Below are positions 26,790-35,692 of a DNA stretch of 64,000 nt, in pieces. Each line of letters opens with the position of its first letter. The first letter of the stretch is position 1. Below the pieces are notes generated by a model. The model ran no database searches, was not told where the DNA came from, and saw only the letters and a program-made list of their open reading frames with translations. Both the position numbers and the translations under genes were made by a program. Source of the DNA: Chloracidobacterium sp. (GTDB lineage: Bacteria > Acidobacteriota > Blastocatellia > Pyrinomonadales > Pyrinomonadaceae); NCBI GenBank assembly GCA_016720705.1, contig JADKKB010000007.1, positions 2,108,001 to 2,172,000 on the forward strand, read 5' to 3'.

Positions 26790-27044
26790 CTACGGATTAC
26801 GCTTCCGACTAAAAAACCGTATAACTCCAACAATACTGATCAACAACCAGAAGAATTCTACTACGAAAGCTGAAAAGTTAAAGCTGAAATACAAAGAAAC
26901 GAGTATCAGCAGGGCCCCAAAGGCGTTGTAGATCGAATACGCAAGTTGTTCGCTTCGAATACGGCCAAACTGCAGCGATATGTATGTCAAGACAATTGCC
27001 GCAACGCCGATCGTCCCGAGTAGGTCGTACCAAGCGTAGGTCAT
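26790..27044 (-). CDS. CBU_0592-like small membrane protein
   Basis: The 84 residues hold three hydrophobic segments (IGVAAIVLTYISLQF, FGALLILVSLYFSF, VVEFFWLLISIVGVI). YDLLGTIGVAAIVLTYISLQ and YSIYNAFGALLILVSL resemble the CBU_0592 family of unknown function. It overlaps the upstream YCF48-like gene by 4 bases (ATGA), so the two are probably translated together. Confidence 0.65.
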   Translation of the reverse strand: MTYAWYDLLGTIGVAAIVLTYISLQFGRIRSEQLAYSIYNAFGALLILVSLYFSFNFSAFVVEFFWLLISIVGVIRFFSRKRNP

Positions 27045-28054
27045 TTCATTCGCACCACAAGGCCTTTCGCCCCGACAGCCCAGGTCGCTTTTTTGCCCTT
27101 TGTCTGCACGGCATTGTATTCCGACTTATCTATCGAGAGCCAACTGCCAAGTTGATACGAGGAAGTGTCCGAACCGGTCGAACCGACGGTTACGGCGTGA
27201 TATTTATCTAAATATGCTATCGCGGAACGGAAGCCGTGCGGGAACTCAGGGCTCTGATACCACGACTTACCGCCGTCGCTTGTAAAGGCGATCTGATTCT
27301 TTGCAGCGATCTCCGGTTTTTCGTAATTGCCGCCGACGATCACGCCGTTCTTAGCATCCCGCATAGCGATACCAAAAATACCGCTACCCGACGTGCCCTT
27401 GACCATCGGGGTGTCAGCGACCTGCCACGTTTTGCCGCGATCAATGGTCCTAAAAACCCTCGCGTCGCCGCCGCCTGTGACAATAAACGCGTTGTTGTTG
27501 CCATGCGTGATAATGCAGGTGCCGCTTGCGGCAAATGCCGCCTCACCGGATCCGGCCGCAGGCATTCCGCCCGTGTCGATCTGCGTCCAGGTCTTTCCGC
27601 CGTTCGCGGTTTCGATCAGGTTGAACTTGTCATCGACCGGGTCCGCCATTGCAATGCAATTATTCTTGTCCCAGCACGCCATAGCATCAAAAAATGCTTT
27701 TGAGTTCGTATTGGTAAACTGCAGATTCCACGTCGCGCCGCCGTCAGTGGTTTTGTAGATCCGCGATGATCCACCGTTGCCGATACTCAGAATATAGGCC
27801 GTATTTGGATCAAACGCCTCGATATCGCGGAAATCAAGTTTCTCAGCGCCGGGAACTATCATCACCGACCAGGTTTTTCCGCCGTCGAGTGTTTTTATCA
27901 CTGTTCCGCCGGTACCGCTTGCCCATACGACGTTTTCGTTTACGACCGCAAGCCCGCGAAAACTCGCTGTGGTATTCACGGTCTGCTTGATCCATTGTGC
28001 CGTGGCGAATTGGGCACTTAAGAGAATGACCAATATGCTAAGTATGGTTTTCAT
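27041..28054 (-). CDS. Secreted YCF48/BNR-repeat propeller protein
   Basis: A 337-residue exported protein (signal peptide ILSILVILLSAQFATAQ). It has repeated Asp-box-like segments: TLDGGKTWSVM, TTDGGATWNLQF, TANGGKTWTQI, TIDRGKTWQVA and TSDGGKSWYQS. SxDxGxxW repeats form sialidase/YCF48-type beta-propellers. In bacteria these often act as assembly or binding modules, not enzymes. No catalytic sialidase arginine triad was recognised. It precedes the CBU_0592-like gene. Confidence 0.82.
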   Translation of the reverse strand: MKTILSILVILLSAQFATAQWIKQTVNTTASFRGLAVVNENVVWASGTGGTVIKTLDGGKTWSVMIVPGAEKLDFRDIEAFDPNTAYILSIGNGGSSRIYKTTDGGATWNLQFTNTNSKAFFDAMACWDKNNCIAMADPVDDKFNLIETANGGKTWTQIDTGGMPAAGSGEAAFAASGTCIITHGNNNAFIVTGGGDARVFRTIDRGKTWQVADTPMVKGTSGSGIFGIAMRDAKNGVIVGGNYEKPEIAAKNQIAFTSDGGKSWYQSPEFPHGFRSAIAYLDKYHAVTVGSTGSDTSSYQLGSWLSIDKSEYNAVQTKGKKATWAVGAKGLVVRMK

Positions 28055-28146
28055 AATTTATCTGACCTAACCGCAGACCAAAGGGGCGACGCAGGTCAAA
28101 AAGCGACAACTTGATATGCTGACTTGGCTGGGTGAGGTCAATTTTC

Positions 28147-29382
28147 TCAATACACCATCCGAGCCTTGACGGTTCCTTTGATCCCTTTCAGTATCTCAAA
28201 CGCTTCTTTGGACAACTCGTGATCGATGTCCAATATTACGTAACCGATCTGGTCGTTGGTCTTGAGGTACTGGCCGACGATATTGATCCCGGCTTTAGAA
28301 AGTCGGGAGTTGATCTGCCCTAATACGCCCGGAATATTCCGGTGAATGTGCAGAATACGATGGGTCGATGCCTGCGGCGGCAAACTCACGGAGGGCACTG
28401 TGTGTGAGCCTGCAGAGATACCGAGTTCGAGGTATTTCGTCAGTTTTGAGGTAACGTCGAGCCCGATGTTTGCTTGAGCTTCTTCGGTCGATCCGCCGAT
28501 ATGCGGCGTCAGGATCACGTTCGGCAGGTTTTGTAGAACCGACTCGAACGGATCACCGTTCTTTTCCGGCTCGATCGGAAACACATCGACTGCGGCTCCG
28601 ATTATCTTTCCGGCCTTGATCGCTTTTTGAAGAGCTTCAATATCGACCACATCGCCGCGGCTGTGGTTGATCAGAATGCTGCCTCTACTCATTTGCTTGA
28701 GAGTTTCGGCATTTATCATATTTCGCGTCGTCTCATCAGACGGCACGTGGAGCGTGACGATATTCGACCGTTTCAGCAGGTCCTTTAATTCGCGTACAGA
28801 TTTTGCATTACCGAGCGGCAGTTTGGTTGCGATATCGTAATAGATCACCTGCATCCCCATCGCCTCAGCCATCGTCGATACCTGCGAACCGATATTGCCA
28901 TAGCCAATGATGCCAAGCGTTTTGCCGCGAAGTTCGAAGCTGCCTTTAGCGTCTTTCAGCCATTCGCCACGATGTGCGGCAGCATTTTTATCCGCGATCT
29001 TTCGGATAAGCATTACGCTGAGCCCGATTATCAGTTCGGCCACTGACCTTGTATTTGCGTGCGGTGCATTAAAAACAGCAACGCCGTTTTCCGTGGCGGT
29101 GTTGAGGTCTACCTGATTTACACCGATACAAAAACAACCGATCGCCACGAGCTTATCCGCCGCCTCCAAGACATTTTTGGTGATCCGCGTCTTTGACCTT
29201 ATACCTAGCAAATGAACGCCGCTAACGGCCTTAATAAGCTCACTCTCGCTCAATGCTCCGTTAATTCGTTGTATCTCAAAGTATCCGCCGTGATTCAACT
29301 CATCAACGGCGGCGTCAGAGATGTTCTCAAGCAAAAGTATCTTGATCTTGTAACGGGGATATGATGTTTGGGCAGATTTCAT
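28147..29382 (-). CDS. serA: D-3-phosphoglycerate dehydrogenase with ACT domain
   Basis: First step of serine synthesis: 3-phosphoglycerate to 3-phosphohydroxypyruvate with NAD. The 411 residues match the E. coli-type enzyme. The NAD motif is LGIIGYGNIGSQV, the catalytic region has NHSRGDVVD (Arg), and ILTPHIGGSTEEAQ carries the His. A C-terminal ACT domain (about 335-411) would bind serine for feedback inhibition. A terminator-like hairpin ends just 4 bases before the ATG and no Shine-Dalgarno is visible, which is unusual. Confidence 0.95.
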   Translation of the reverse strand: MKSAQTSYPRYKIKILLLENISDAAVDELNHGGYFEIQRINGALSESELIKAVSGVHLLGIRSKTRITKNVLEAADKLVAIGCFCIGVNQVDLNTATENGVAVFNAPHANTRSVAELIIGLSVMLIRKIADKNAAAHRGEWLKDAKGSFELRGKTLGIIGYGNIGSQVSTMAEAMGMQVIYYDIATKLPLGNAKSVRELKDLLKRSNIVTLHVPSDETTRNMINAETLKQMSRGSILINHSRGDVVDIEALQKAIKAGKIIGAAVDVFPIEPEKNGDPFESVLQNLPNVILTPHIGGSTEEAQANIGLDVTSKLTKYLELGISAGSHTVPSVSLPPQASTHRILHIHRNIPGVLGQINSRLSKAGINIVGQYLKTNDQIGYVILDIDHELSKEAFEILKGIKGTVKARMVY

Positions 29383-29386
29383 TTTG

Positions 29387-29429
29387 TAAAAAATATGGCC
29401 AATTGTCAGAGTGGTTCCGACAATTGGCC
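29387..29429 (-). terminator. Terminator-like hairpin between lpdA and serA
   Basis: A perfect 11-bp stem (29397-29407 with 29419-29429) with an 11-base loop is followed, in the minus direction, by ATATTTTTT. It lies 20 bases after the lpdA stop and its T run ends within 5 bases of the serA ATG. Confidence 0.75.
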
Positions 29430-29449
29430 ACCACTTACTGACAACCGAT

Positions 29450-30859
29450 CTACATATGTATCGTCATGTCGTGCACACCCTCGGCGGCTTCCATAACTGC
29501 TTCGGAAACGGTCGGGTGGGCGTGAATAACGCGTCCTAGTTCGTCGGCCGTCGTCTCGAGCGACATTGCTACGCAGGCCTCGGCCAGCAGTTCGGTCGCG
29601 TGCGGACCAATGATGTGGACGCCGAGGACCTCGTCATATTTCTTCTCTGACACGATCTTTACGAAACCGTCAGTTTCGCCGAGGATGCGAGCCTTGCCCG
29701 ATGCCGAGAAAGGGAATTTGCCGACCTTGACGTCATAACCGGCTTCTTTCGCCTTTGCTTCGGTCAGGCCGACGCTGGCGACTTCGGGATCACAATATGT
29801 GCAGTTCGGGACGAGGTTTTGCTTAATCGGCTCTACCTTTTTGCCCGCGATCTTTTCAACGACCAGAATGCCTTCTTTCGAAGCGAGATGAGCGAGCCAA
29901 GCCGTATCAATAACGTCACCGATGGCGTAAACATTGGGTTCGTCGGTCTCGCAATATTCGTTCACCTTGATCGTACCGCGCGGATTGACGACGGCCTTGG
30001 TCTTATCCAAACCGATATTCTCGATCAACGGCATACGGCCGACGGCGACAAGTAGCATTTCGGCTTCGAACGTAACTTCATCGCCTTTCGCGTTTTTACC
30101 GGAGACCTTGATGCCTTTTTTGTCCTTGGTGAGTTTATCGAGCTTAACGCCAGTCTCACATCGAATGCCTTGCTTCTTAAAGGCTCGAGCAAGTTCCTTA
30201 GAAACGTCCGCGTCTTCGATCGGCACTATCCGATCCATTAATTCGACCACGGTAGTCTCGCATCCGAAACGGTGATAGACGCTCGCAAATTCGACGCCGA
30301 CGGCGCCCGAACCCATCACGACCATCGATTTCGGCACTCTATCGAGTTCCAGTATGTGGTCAGAATTGACGACCTGCTTTCCGTCGGTTTCAAATCCGGG
30401 GATCGGTCGAACGACGGAACCGGTTGCTATAATAATGTTCTTGGTGTCGATCGTCTGTTTGTTGCCGTCTGCGGAGGTCACCTCGACCTTGCCTTTACCG
30501 GCGATCTTTCCAAAGCCATTGAAAACCGTGACCTTGTTCTTTTTCATCAAGTAGGTCACGCCCGCGGCATTTTTGTCGACGATATTCGATTTGTATTTCT
30601 GGATCCCGGCCCAGTCAAAACTGAGGCCTGTGACCTTCAAACCAAAATCTTCGAAATGACCCGCTTTCTGATATAGATGGGCTGCGTTCAATAGTGCCTT
30701 GGTCGGTATACAGCCACGCAGGCCGCATGTGCCGCCAAGTTTCGCGTCCTTTTCCTTTTCGATGATGGCTACCTTGAGTCCAAGTTGTGCCCCGCGGACC
30801 GCGGCAACGTATCCGCCCGGCCCTGCTCCGATAATAGTGATGTCAAATTGTTCTGCCAA
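29450..30859 (-). CDS. lpdA: Dihydrolipoyl dehydrogenase (E3)
   Basis: The flavoenzyme reoxidises dihydrolipoamide of 2-oxoacid dehydrogenase complexes. It has FAD-binding GAGPGGYVAA (11-20), the redox disulfide in GGTCGLRGCIPTK (Cys45, Cys50; the usual LNV/LNR spacer is GLR here), NAD-binding GSGAVGVEFA, and the C-terminal HAHPTVSEAVMEA with the catalytic His-Glu. 469 residues is normal. It would serve the E2 at 21537. It is transcribed away from the rhodanese operon, with a 110-base divergent spacer. Confidence 0.95.
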   Translation of the reverse strand: MAEQFDITIIGAGPGGYVAAVRGAQLGLKVAIIEKEKDAKLGGTCGLRGCIPTKALLNAAHLYQKAGHFEDFGLKVTGLSFDWAGIQKYKSNIVDKNAAGVTYLMKKNKVTVFNGFGKIAGKGKVEVTSADGNKQTIDTKNIIIATGSVVRPIPGFETDGKQVVNSDHILELDRVPKSMVVMGSGAVGVEFASVYHRFGCETTVVELMDRIVPIEDADVSKELARAFKKQGIRCETGVKLDKLTKDKKGIKVSGKNAKGDEVTFEAEMLLVAVGRMPLIENIGLDKTKAVVNPRGTIKVNEYCETDEPNVYAIGDVIDTAWLAHLASKEGILVVEKIAGKKVEPIKQNLVPNCTYCDPEVASVGLTEAKAKEAGYDVKVGKFPFSASGKARILGETDGFVKIVSEKKYDEVLGVHIIGPHATELLAEACVAMSLETTADELGRVIHAHPTVSEAVMEAAEGVHDMTIHM

Positions 30860-30969
30860 TGTAGTTAACCTCTATGTAGATAATGAAAAATTGCGTAAAG
30901 GACATTATAAGGCTTTCGAGAACTGCAGGCTAGTTAATTACTTTAGATTTGCGATAGACTGACCTCAGT

Positions 30970-31341
30970 ATGATCCATTCAGACGAATTTCTGTCGATCG
31001 TCAACGACGCAAAGTCTCGAATTCGTGAGTTGACCGTGCCGGAGGCTCAGGAACGAGTCGCCGTCGGAGCCAAACTCATAGACGTCCGCGAAGATAGCGA
31101 ATGGTCCGAGCACGCGAGCGGTGCGATACACATCGGGCGCGGTGTGATCGAGCGCGATATAGTTAGCGAGATCCCGGATAAATCGACCGAGATCATTCTG
31201 TATTGCGGCGGCGGTTACCGTTCGGCACTGGCGGCGGATATGCTGCAGAAGATGGGATATTCCAATGTGTGGTCAATGGACGGCGGCTGGAAGGCGTGGA
31301 AGGATGCCGGAGCACCTTTTGAAATGGAGATACCTTTCTAA
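30970..31341 (+). CDS. Single-domain rhodanese (sulfurtransferase)
   Basis: The 123-residue cytosolic protein has LIDVREDSEW, the active-site loop YCGGGYRS with Cys79, and GGWKAWKDAGAPF at the end. It would carry sulfane sulfur as a Cys persulfide. It is the first gene of a one-directional group. Its stop overlaps the ATG of the methyltransferase gene by one base. Confidence 0.9.
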   Translation: MIHSDEFLSIVNDAKSRIRELTVPEAQERVAVGAKLIDVREDSEWSEHASGAIHIGRGVIERDIVSEIPDKSTEIILYCGGGYRSALAADMLQKMGYSNVWSMDGGWKAWKDAGAPFEMEIPF

Positions 31342-32036
31342 TGAATAACGATCAACGAGACAATGAATTTGACCCGAGAGCCCGCACCCGTGAGATCCGG
31401 GCGGAGTTTGCCGCACGAGGCGACGTCATCGGATGGTTTGAGGCTCTTTACACGGAAGCGGCGGGGGACAATACCAAAATTCCGTGGGGCGATCTTGTGC
31501 CAAATCCGTACTTAAGGGCGTGGGCAGAATCTACGGGCTTAAAGGGAGACGGTCGCAAGGCACTTGTCATAGGATGCGGCCTTGGCGATGACGCGAAATA
31601 TCTGTACGATCTCGGATTTAAGGTTACGGCTTTCGACGTTTCGCCAACAGCGATCGAATGGGCAAAGCGTATCCATTCCGATACGGACATTAAATTTGAG
31701 AATGCCAATCTTTTTGATCCGTCCCGTGATTGGATCGGCGCATTTGATTTTGTGCTGGAGGTCTATACGATCCAACCGCTCCCGCTCGATCTGCGTCCGA
31801 AAGTGGTCGATGCGATATCGGCATTTGTGGGAGATGATGGAGAGCTTCTGGTGGTCACGCGTGGCCGCGAAGATGATGTCGAACCGGACGAATTGCCCTG
31901 GCCGATGTCCCGTAAGGATCTTTCCCGCTTTGAATCGAACGGTCTCGTTCAAACCGATTTTGTCCAGATGCCGGGCGAAGAAGACGAACCGCCGCGATTC
32001 GTGGTCACATATAGACGCAATTCTATGCCCGAGTAG
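31341..32036 (+). CDS. Class I SAM-dependent methyltransferase
   Basis: The 231 residues contain the SAM-binding motif I ALVIGCGLGDDAKYLYDLGF (about 76-95), then VTAFDVSPTAIEWAKRI. This is similar to the thiopurine-methyltransferase/TehB-like group. The coupled start (TAATG with the rhodanese) suggests a shared pathway, possibly methylation of a sulfur or selenium species. The substrate is inferred only from context. Confidence 0.8.
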   Translation: MNNDQRDNEFDPRARTREIRAEFAARGDVIGWFEALYTEAAGDNTKIPWGDLVPNPYLRAWAESTGLKGDGRKALVIGCGLGDDAKYLYDLGFKVTAFDVSPTAIEWAKRIHSDTDIKFENANLFDPSRDWIGAFDFVLEVYTIQPLPLDLRPKVVDAISAFVGDDGELLVVTRGREDDVEPDELPWPMSRKDLSRFESNGLVQTDFVQMPGEEDEPPRFVVTYRRNSMPE

Positions 32037-32213
32037 TTAAATTGTTCAATTATTGTCGCCGATCGCCGCGATTGCTATCAAGGCGAGGCACGTTATTTGC
32101 ACGTTACTATTAGCGGAGTCCTTTTATCGGCATTTGCTCTAAGTTGAGTGAAAAATTACACGATTACTCTGCAAAATCGGTAAAATATACGCACGTACAG
32201 GAGAACCGGACTT

Positions 32214-33605
32214 ATGCAATTCAAGCAATTCTATCTTGGCTGTTTATCCCACGCATCGTACTATCTCGGTTCGGACGGCGAGGCGGTGATAATCGATCCG
32301 CAGCGTGACGTTCAGCAATATCTGGACGAGGCCGCCGCCAATGACCAGAAGATAAAATATGTTATCGAGACCCACTCACACGCCGATTTTGTGAGCGGGC
32401 ATCTGGAACTTGCCGGCAAGACCGGTGCCGACATCATCTACGGTGAGCGTGCAGCGACACATTTTCCGACACATAAGGTTCGCGACGGCGACGAGTTGAT
32501 GGTCGGCAAGATCAAATTGAGATTTCTTGAAACGCCCGGACATACGCCTGAGGGCATCACGATAGTTGCCGAGGACACAGAAGACAAATATGCACCGCTG
32601 AAGATGTTCACGGGCGACACGCTATTTATAGGGGACGTCGGACGGCCTGATCTGATCGGTTCAAAAGGCTTTACCGCAGAGCAGATGGGCGAGATGCTGT
32701 ACAGTTCGCTCCACAATAGTATCCTCGCATACCCGGATGAGACCGAGGTTTATCCGGCACACGGTGCGGGTTCGCTCTGCGGCAAGTCGTTGTCGAAGGA
32801 GACTTGGTCGACACTCGGGAATCAGCGCCAGTTTAATTACGCTCTTCAACCAATGAGCGTTGAGGAGTTTGTAAAGATCGTGGCGGCCGATCAACCTGAA
32901 GTGCCGATGTATTTCCCAAAGAGTGCGGCAAAAAATCTACAAGGCTCCGGCTCTCTCGACGATATCGCCAAGCCACGGCAGATATCAGAAGACGAGCTGA
33001 TCACGTTTGATGGAGTCGCGATCGACGTCCGGCAAGCCTCTGAGTACGGGGCAGGTCACGTGCCGAATTCGGTCAATATCGGGCTCGGTGGGCAATTTGC
33101 TTCGTGGGCCGGAACGCTGATCCCGATCGGAACTCCGATCGCGATCATCGCTGAAACCCAAGACCAGGTTGACGAGGCGGTCACCCGGCTTGCACGGGTT
33201 GGGCACGAAAATGCCACATACTTTTTCTTGATCAGCGACTATTCCGGAGACATCAGAAAGGTTGGACAGGTATCCGTGGACCTCGTCGACCAATTGATCC
33301 GGGACGGCGGCAAAATTCAGTTTGTTGATGTCCGCAGGGCATCAGAACACGCCGCAAGTCACGCACCTCAGACTACCAATATACCGCTTGATAGACTTGC
33401 TGTTGATTTCGAAACGCTCGATCCCACGGCGCCGACCTACGTTATATGCCAAGGCGGTTATCGATCGAGCATTGGGACGAGCATTCTCGAAAACGCAGGG
33501 TTTCGTGAATTGTTGAACGTTACGGGTGGAACCGCGGCGTGGCTCGCGGCGGGCTTGGAGACGCAAGTGTCGACCGCAGTCTGCGCAGCAACTAAACAGG
33601 TGTGA
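32214..33605 (+). CDS. CstB-like persulfide dioxygenase-sulfurtransferase (MBL fold plus two rhodanese domains)
   Basis: Residues 1-240 are an ETHE1-like metallo-beta-lactamase domain with THSHADFVSGH, the single-iron site His-Asp set in ETPGHTPEG, GDTLFIGDVGRPDL and YPAHGAGSLCGKS. Residues about 255-345 are a rhodanese-like domain without an active-site cysteine (IIAETQD in its place). Residues about 355-455 are an active rhodanese with VICQGGYRS. This three-part order is that of CstB, which oxidises persulfide to sulfite and thiosulfate during sulfide detoxification. AGGAGA lies 10 bases before the ATG. It ends 3 bases before the rhodanese lipoprotein gene. Confidence 0.9.
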   Translation: MQFKQFYLGCLSHASYYLGSDGEAVIIDPQRDVQQYLDEAAANDQKIKYVIETHSHADFVSGHLELAGKTGADIIYGERAATHFPTHKVRDGDELMVGKIKLRFLETPGHTPEGITIVAEDTEDKYAPLKMFTGDTLFIGDVGRPDLIGSKGFTAEQMGEMLYSSLHNSILAYPDETEVYPAHGAGSLCGKSLSKETWSTLGNQRQFNYALQPMSVEEFVKIVAADQPEVPMYFPKSAAKNLQGSGSLDDIAKPRQISEDELITFDGVAIDVRQASEYGAGHVPNSVNIGLGGQFASWAGTLIPIGTPIAIIAETQDQVDEAVTRLARVGHENATYFFLISDYSGDIRKVGQVSVDLVDQLIRDGGKIQFVDVRRASEHAASHAPQTTNIPLDRLAVDFETLDPTAPTYVICQGGYRSSIGTSILENAGFRELLNVTGGTAAWLAAGLETQVSTAVCAATKQV

Positions 33606-33608
33606 CAT

Positions 33609-34052
33609 ATGCGAATTTTATTAATATTGGTCTCAATAATGGTCTTGTTCTCCGGATGCCAGAAGTCCGGTAGGACAACGACTGATTCGGGTGTTCAGAC
33701 ATCGTCCACTACCGTAAGAGAGGCCTCACCGGTCGAAACGCAGGTAGCAGTCTCAAAGGCCTATTCTCAATTCATTGATGTACGGACGCCTGAAGAGTAT
33801 GCGGGCGGCCACGCCGCGAGGGCGGTAAATATACCGCTGGATACATTAATGGGCAGCCTTGATCGTCTCGAAAAGAACGAACCGGTTTATCTGATATGTC
33901 AGACCGGGCGACGGTCAGGTCAAGCCGCCGAAATGCTAAAGGGAGCGGGTTTTAGCAATGTGATCAACGTGACGGGCGGCACTACCGCCTGGCAAGCCGC
34001 TGATCTGCCAATGGAAACTAAGCCGCCACATAATGTGCCGGCACCAAAATAG
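33609..34052 (+). CDS. Rhodanese-domain lipoprotein
   Basis: The 147 residues start with a lipoprotein signal (LLILVSIMVLFSGC; lipidated Cys17). A Ser/Thr spacer then leads into a rhodanese domain with FIDVRTPEEYAGGHAARAVNIPL and active-site ICQTGRRSGQAAEML. It should be anchored facing the periplasm, which moves sulfane-sulfur chemistry outside the cytosol. It lies between the CstB-like gene and the tiny UGA-containing ORF with short gaps, so it is probably in one operon. Confidence 0.88.
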   Translation: MRILLILVSIMVLFSGCQKSGRTTTDSGVQTSSTTVREASPVETQVAVSKAYSQFIDVRTPEEYAGGHAARAVNIPLDTLMGSLDRLEKNEPVYLICQTGRRSGQAAEMLKGAGFSNVINVTGGTTAWQAADLPMETKPPHNVPAPK

Positions 34053-34067
34053 AGGTTTATAAAGCAA

Positions 34068-34253
34068 ATGGAAAACTTGATCATATTGATTGCGGCCGCT
34101 GGAGTCTGGCTGTTGTTGCAACTCGTTATTTTGCCAAGGCTCGGCTTCAGCACCTGAATGCGCGGAGCCTGCGACGCCGGGTCCCGGCGTGATAAACCGC
34201 ATTCTGATCTAACGGAAAATGAAAGTACGAATATTAGTGGTGATGGTAGATGA
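34068..34253 (+). CDS. Tiny membrane protein with in-frame UGA (candidate selenoprotein)
   Basis: ATG 34068 opens a 29-residue frame, one hydrophobic helix (LIILIAAAGVWLLLQLVIL) then PRLGFST, ending at UGA 34155-34157. The same frame continues without a stop as MRGACDAGSRRDKPH for 31 more codons. It ends with TGA at 34251, overlapping the next gene's ATG as ATGA. Sixteen bases after the UGA lies a strong hairpin with a G-containing loop, as in bacterial SECIS elements. If UGA is read as selenocysteine, the product is 61 residues with U30-x4-C35, a redox-like pair just outside the membrane. Without it, this is a 29-residue peptide. There is no homology evidence, and sel genes are not in the window. 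Confidence 0.4.
34174..34190 (+). promoter_or_regulatory. SECIS-like hairpin downstream of UGA
   Basis: ACGCCGG (34174-34180) and CCGGCGT (34184-34190) form a 7-bp perfect stem with loop GUC, the loop starting 24 bases after the UGA. Bacterial SECIS hairpins lie just 3' of the UGA, inside the coding region, with a G at the start of the loop. No T tract follows, so it does not look like a terminator. Confidence 0.4.
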
Positions 34254-35629
34254 CTCGCGCTTATGAAATAAGGGTAATGATACTATCGGCCTTACTGCCG
34301 ATAGTAATTTTCGTGGCTGGCGGTTGCGGCCAAGCAGTGAGTGTCAACCGCATCGTCACGTCAAATCTCGTTGGAGACAGTTATTCTCTATCGATCGAAG
34401 CTGCCGAGATCAACGGATTCGCCGGGCTTCACTCATTCGCCGTGGCGCAATATGATCGTAAATGGATTCTCATTGGCGGTCGTACTGATGGACTTCATCG
34501 CCGACAACCCTTCGCGGCATTTTCGCCGGACGGCAATAACACAAACGTCATCGTCATCGATCCGCAAACCAAGCAAAGTTGGAGTGCCGGAATCGCAGAT
34601 CTGCCGCCTGCTATAAGTGAACAACTGCAATCAACCAATATGCAGTTTATTCAAACGGGGAAGACACTCTATTTGATCGGTGGTTACGGCTACAGCAAAG
34701 CGGCCGGAAACCACATAACTCATCGATCACTAATTGCGGTTAAACTCGACGGTCTCGTCGCCGCGATACAAAAGGGCGGAACGATCAATTCCCATTTTAG
34801 ACAGATAATTGATCCGATTTTTGCTTTGACAGGCGCACAGATCGGCAAGATCGGCGACGTATATTATCTGGTGGGCGGTCAGGAATTTCAGGGTCGATAT
34901 AATCCGATGGGTCCTGATCACGGTCCTGGATTCATCCAGAAATACAGTGATCAGATCCGCAGATTTCGTATCCTGGATGACGGCATAAAACTAGGCGTTG
35001 AAAAGCTTGCCGCGGTTACGGACAGCGACAATTTGCACCGACGTGACCTTAATATGTTGCCGCAGATATTTGCGAATAACAAAGAGGGTTTTACCGTTTT
35101 CTCCGGCGTGTTTCAGGTTTCCGCAAATGTTCCGTTTACAAACACCGTCGATATTTTACCCGATAAACACACGGTGAACACATCATTTACTCAATACCTC
35201 AATCACTATCATTCGGCAAAAGTAGCTCTATATGACGCGGCAAAAGAGAGTATGGAAAATATCTTCTTTGGTGGCATAAGCCAGTACGAAGATAATGCGG
35301 GTACGCTGACCAAAAACGATGATGTGCCTTTCACAAAGGTGATCAGCAAAGTGACCCGTGACAAGTTTGGAAAAATGAGCGAGGTAAAACTCGGCGATAT
35401 GCCCGGATATTTCGGGGCAAGTGCGGAGTTTTTGGTTAGCCAGGATGTGTCAAAATTCGAAAACGATATTGTTAAGATCAATGATCTCAAGGGCGACCGG
35501 CTGCTACTTGGCCATATAGTCGGTGGAATAACCAGTTCACAAAAGAGTGTTTTTTTCAGCAACCGGGGATCAGAAAGTACGGCCAACAAGACTATCTTTG
35601 CGGTTTGGCTTACCAAGATACCTAAGTAA
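34250..35629 (+). CDS. Propeller-type lipoprotein, unknown function
   Basis: The 459 residues have a lipoprotein signal ending IVIFVAGGC. The n-region MTRAYEIR carries positive charge, which favours ATG 34250 over 34277. The body has kelch-like strands (KWILIGGRTDGLH, TLYLIGGYGYSKAAG, VYYLVGGQEFQGRY, ENIFFGGISQYED), suggesting a beta-propeller. Family not recognised. It overlaps the UGA-containing ORF by ATGA and precedes the PLP lyase, so it may belong to the sulfur operon. Confidence 0.7.
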   Translation: MTRAYEIRVMILSALLPIVIFVAGGCGQAVSVNRIVTSNLVGDSYSLSIEAAEINGFAGLHSFAVAQYDRKWILIGGRTDGLHRRQPFAAFSPDGNNTNVIVIDPQTKQSWSAGIADLPPAISEQLQSTNMQFIQTGKTLYLIGGYGYSKAAGNHITHRSLIAVKLDGLVAAIQKGGTINSHFRQIIDPIFALTGAQIGKIGDVYYLVGGQEFQGRYNPMGPDHGPGFIQKYSDQIRRFRILDDGIKLGVEKLAAVTDSDNLHRRDLNMLPQIFANNKEGFTVFSGVFQVSANVPFTNTVDILPDKHTVNTSFTQYLNHYHSAKVALYDAAKESMENIFFGGISQYEDNAGTLTKNDDVPFTKVISKVTRDKFGKMSEVKLGDMPGYFGASAEFLVSQDVSKFENDIVKINDLKGDRLLLGHIVGGITSSQKSVFFSNRGSESTANKTIFAVWLTKIPK

Positions 35630-35692
35630 GGTGTGAACGACCATAGGACCTTTTTGAAGGATCCTTGAATTCTCGGAGCAAAGGTGAATTTT

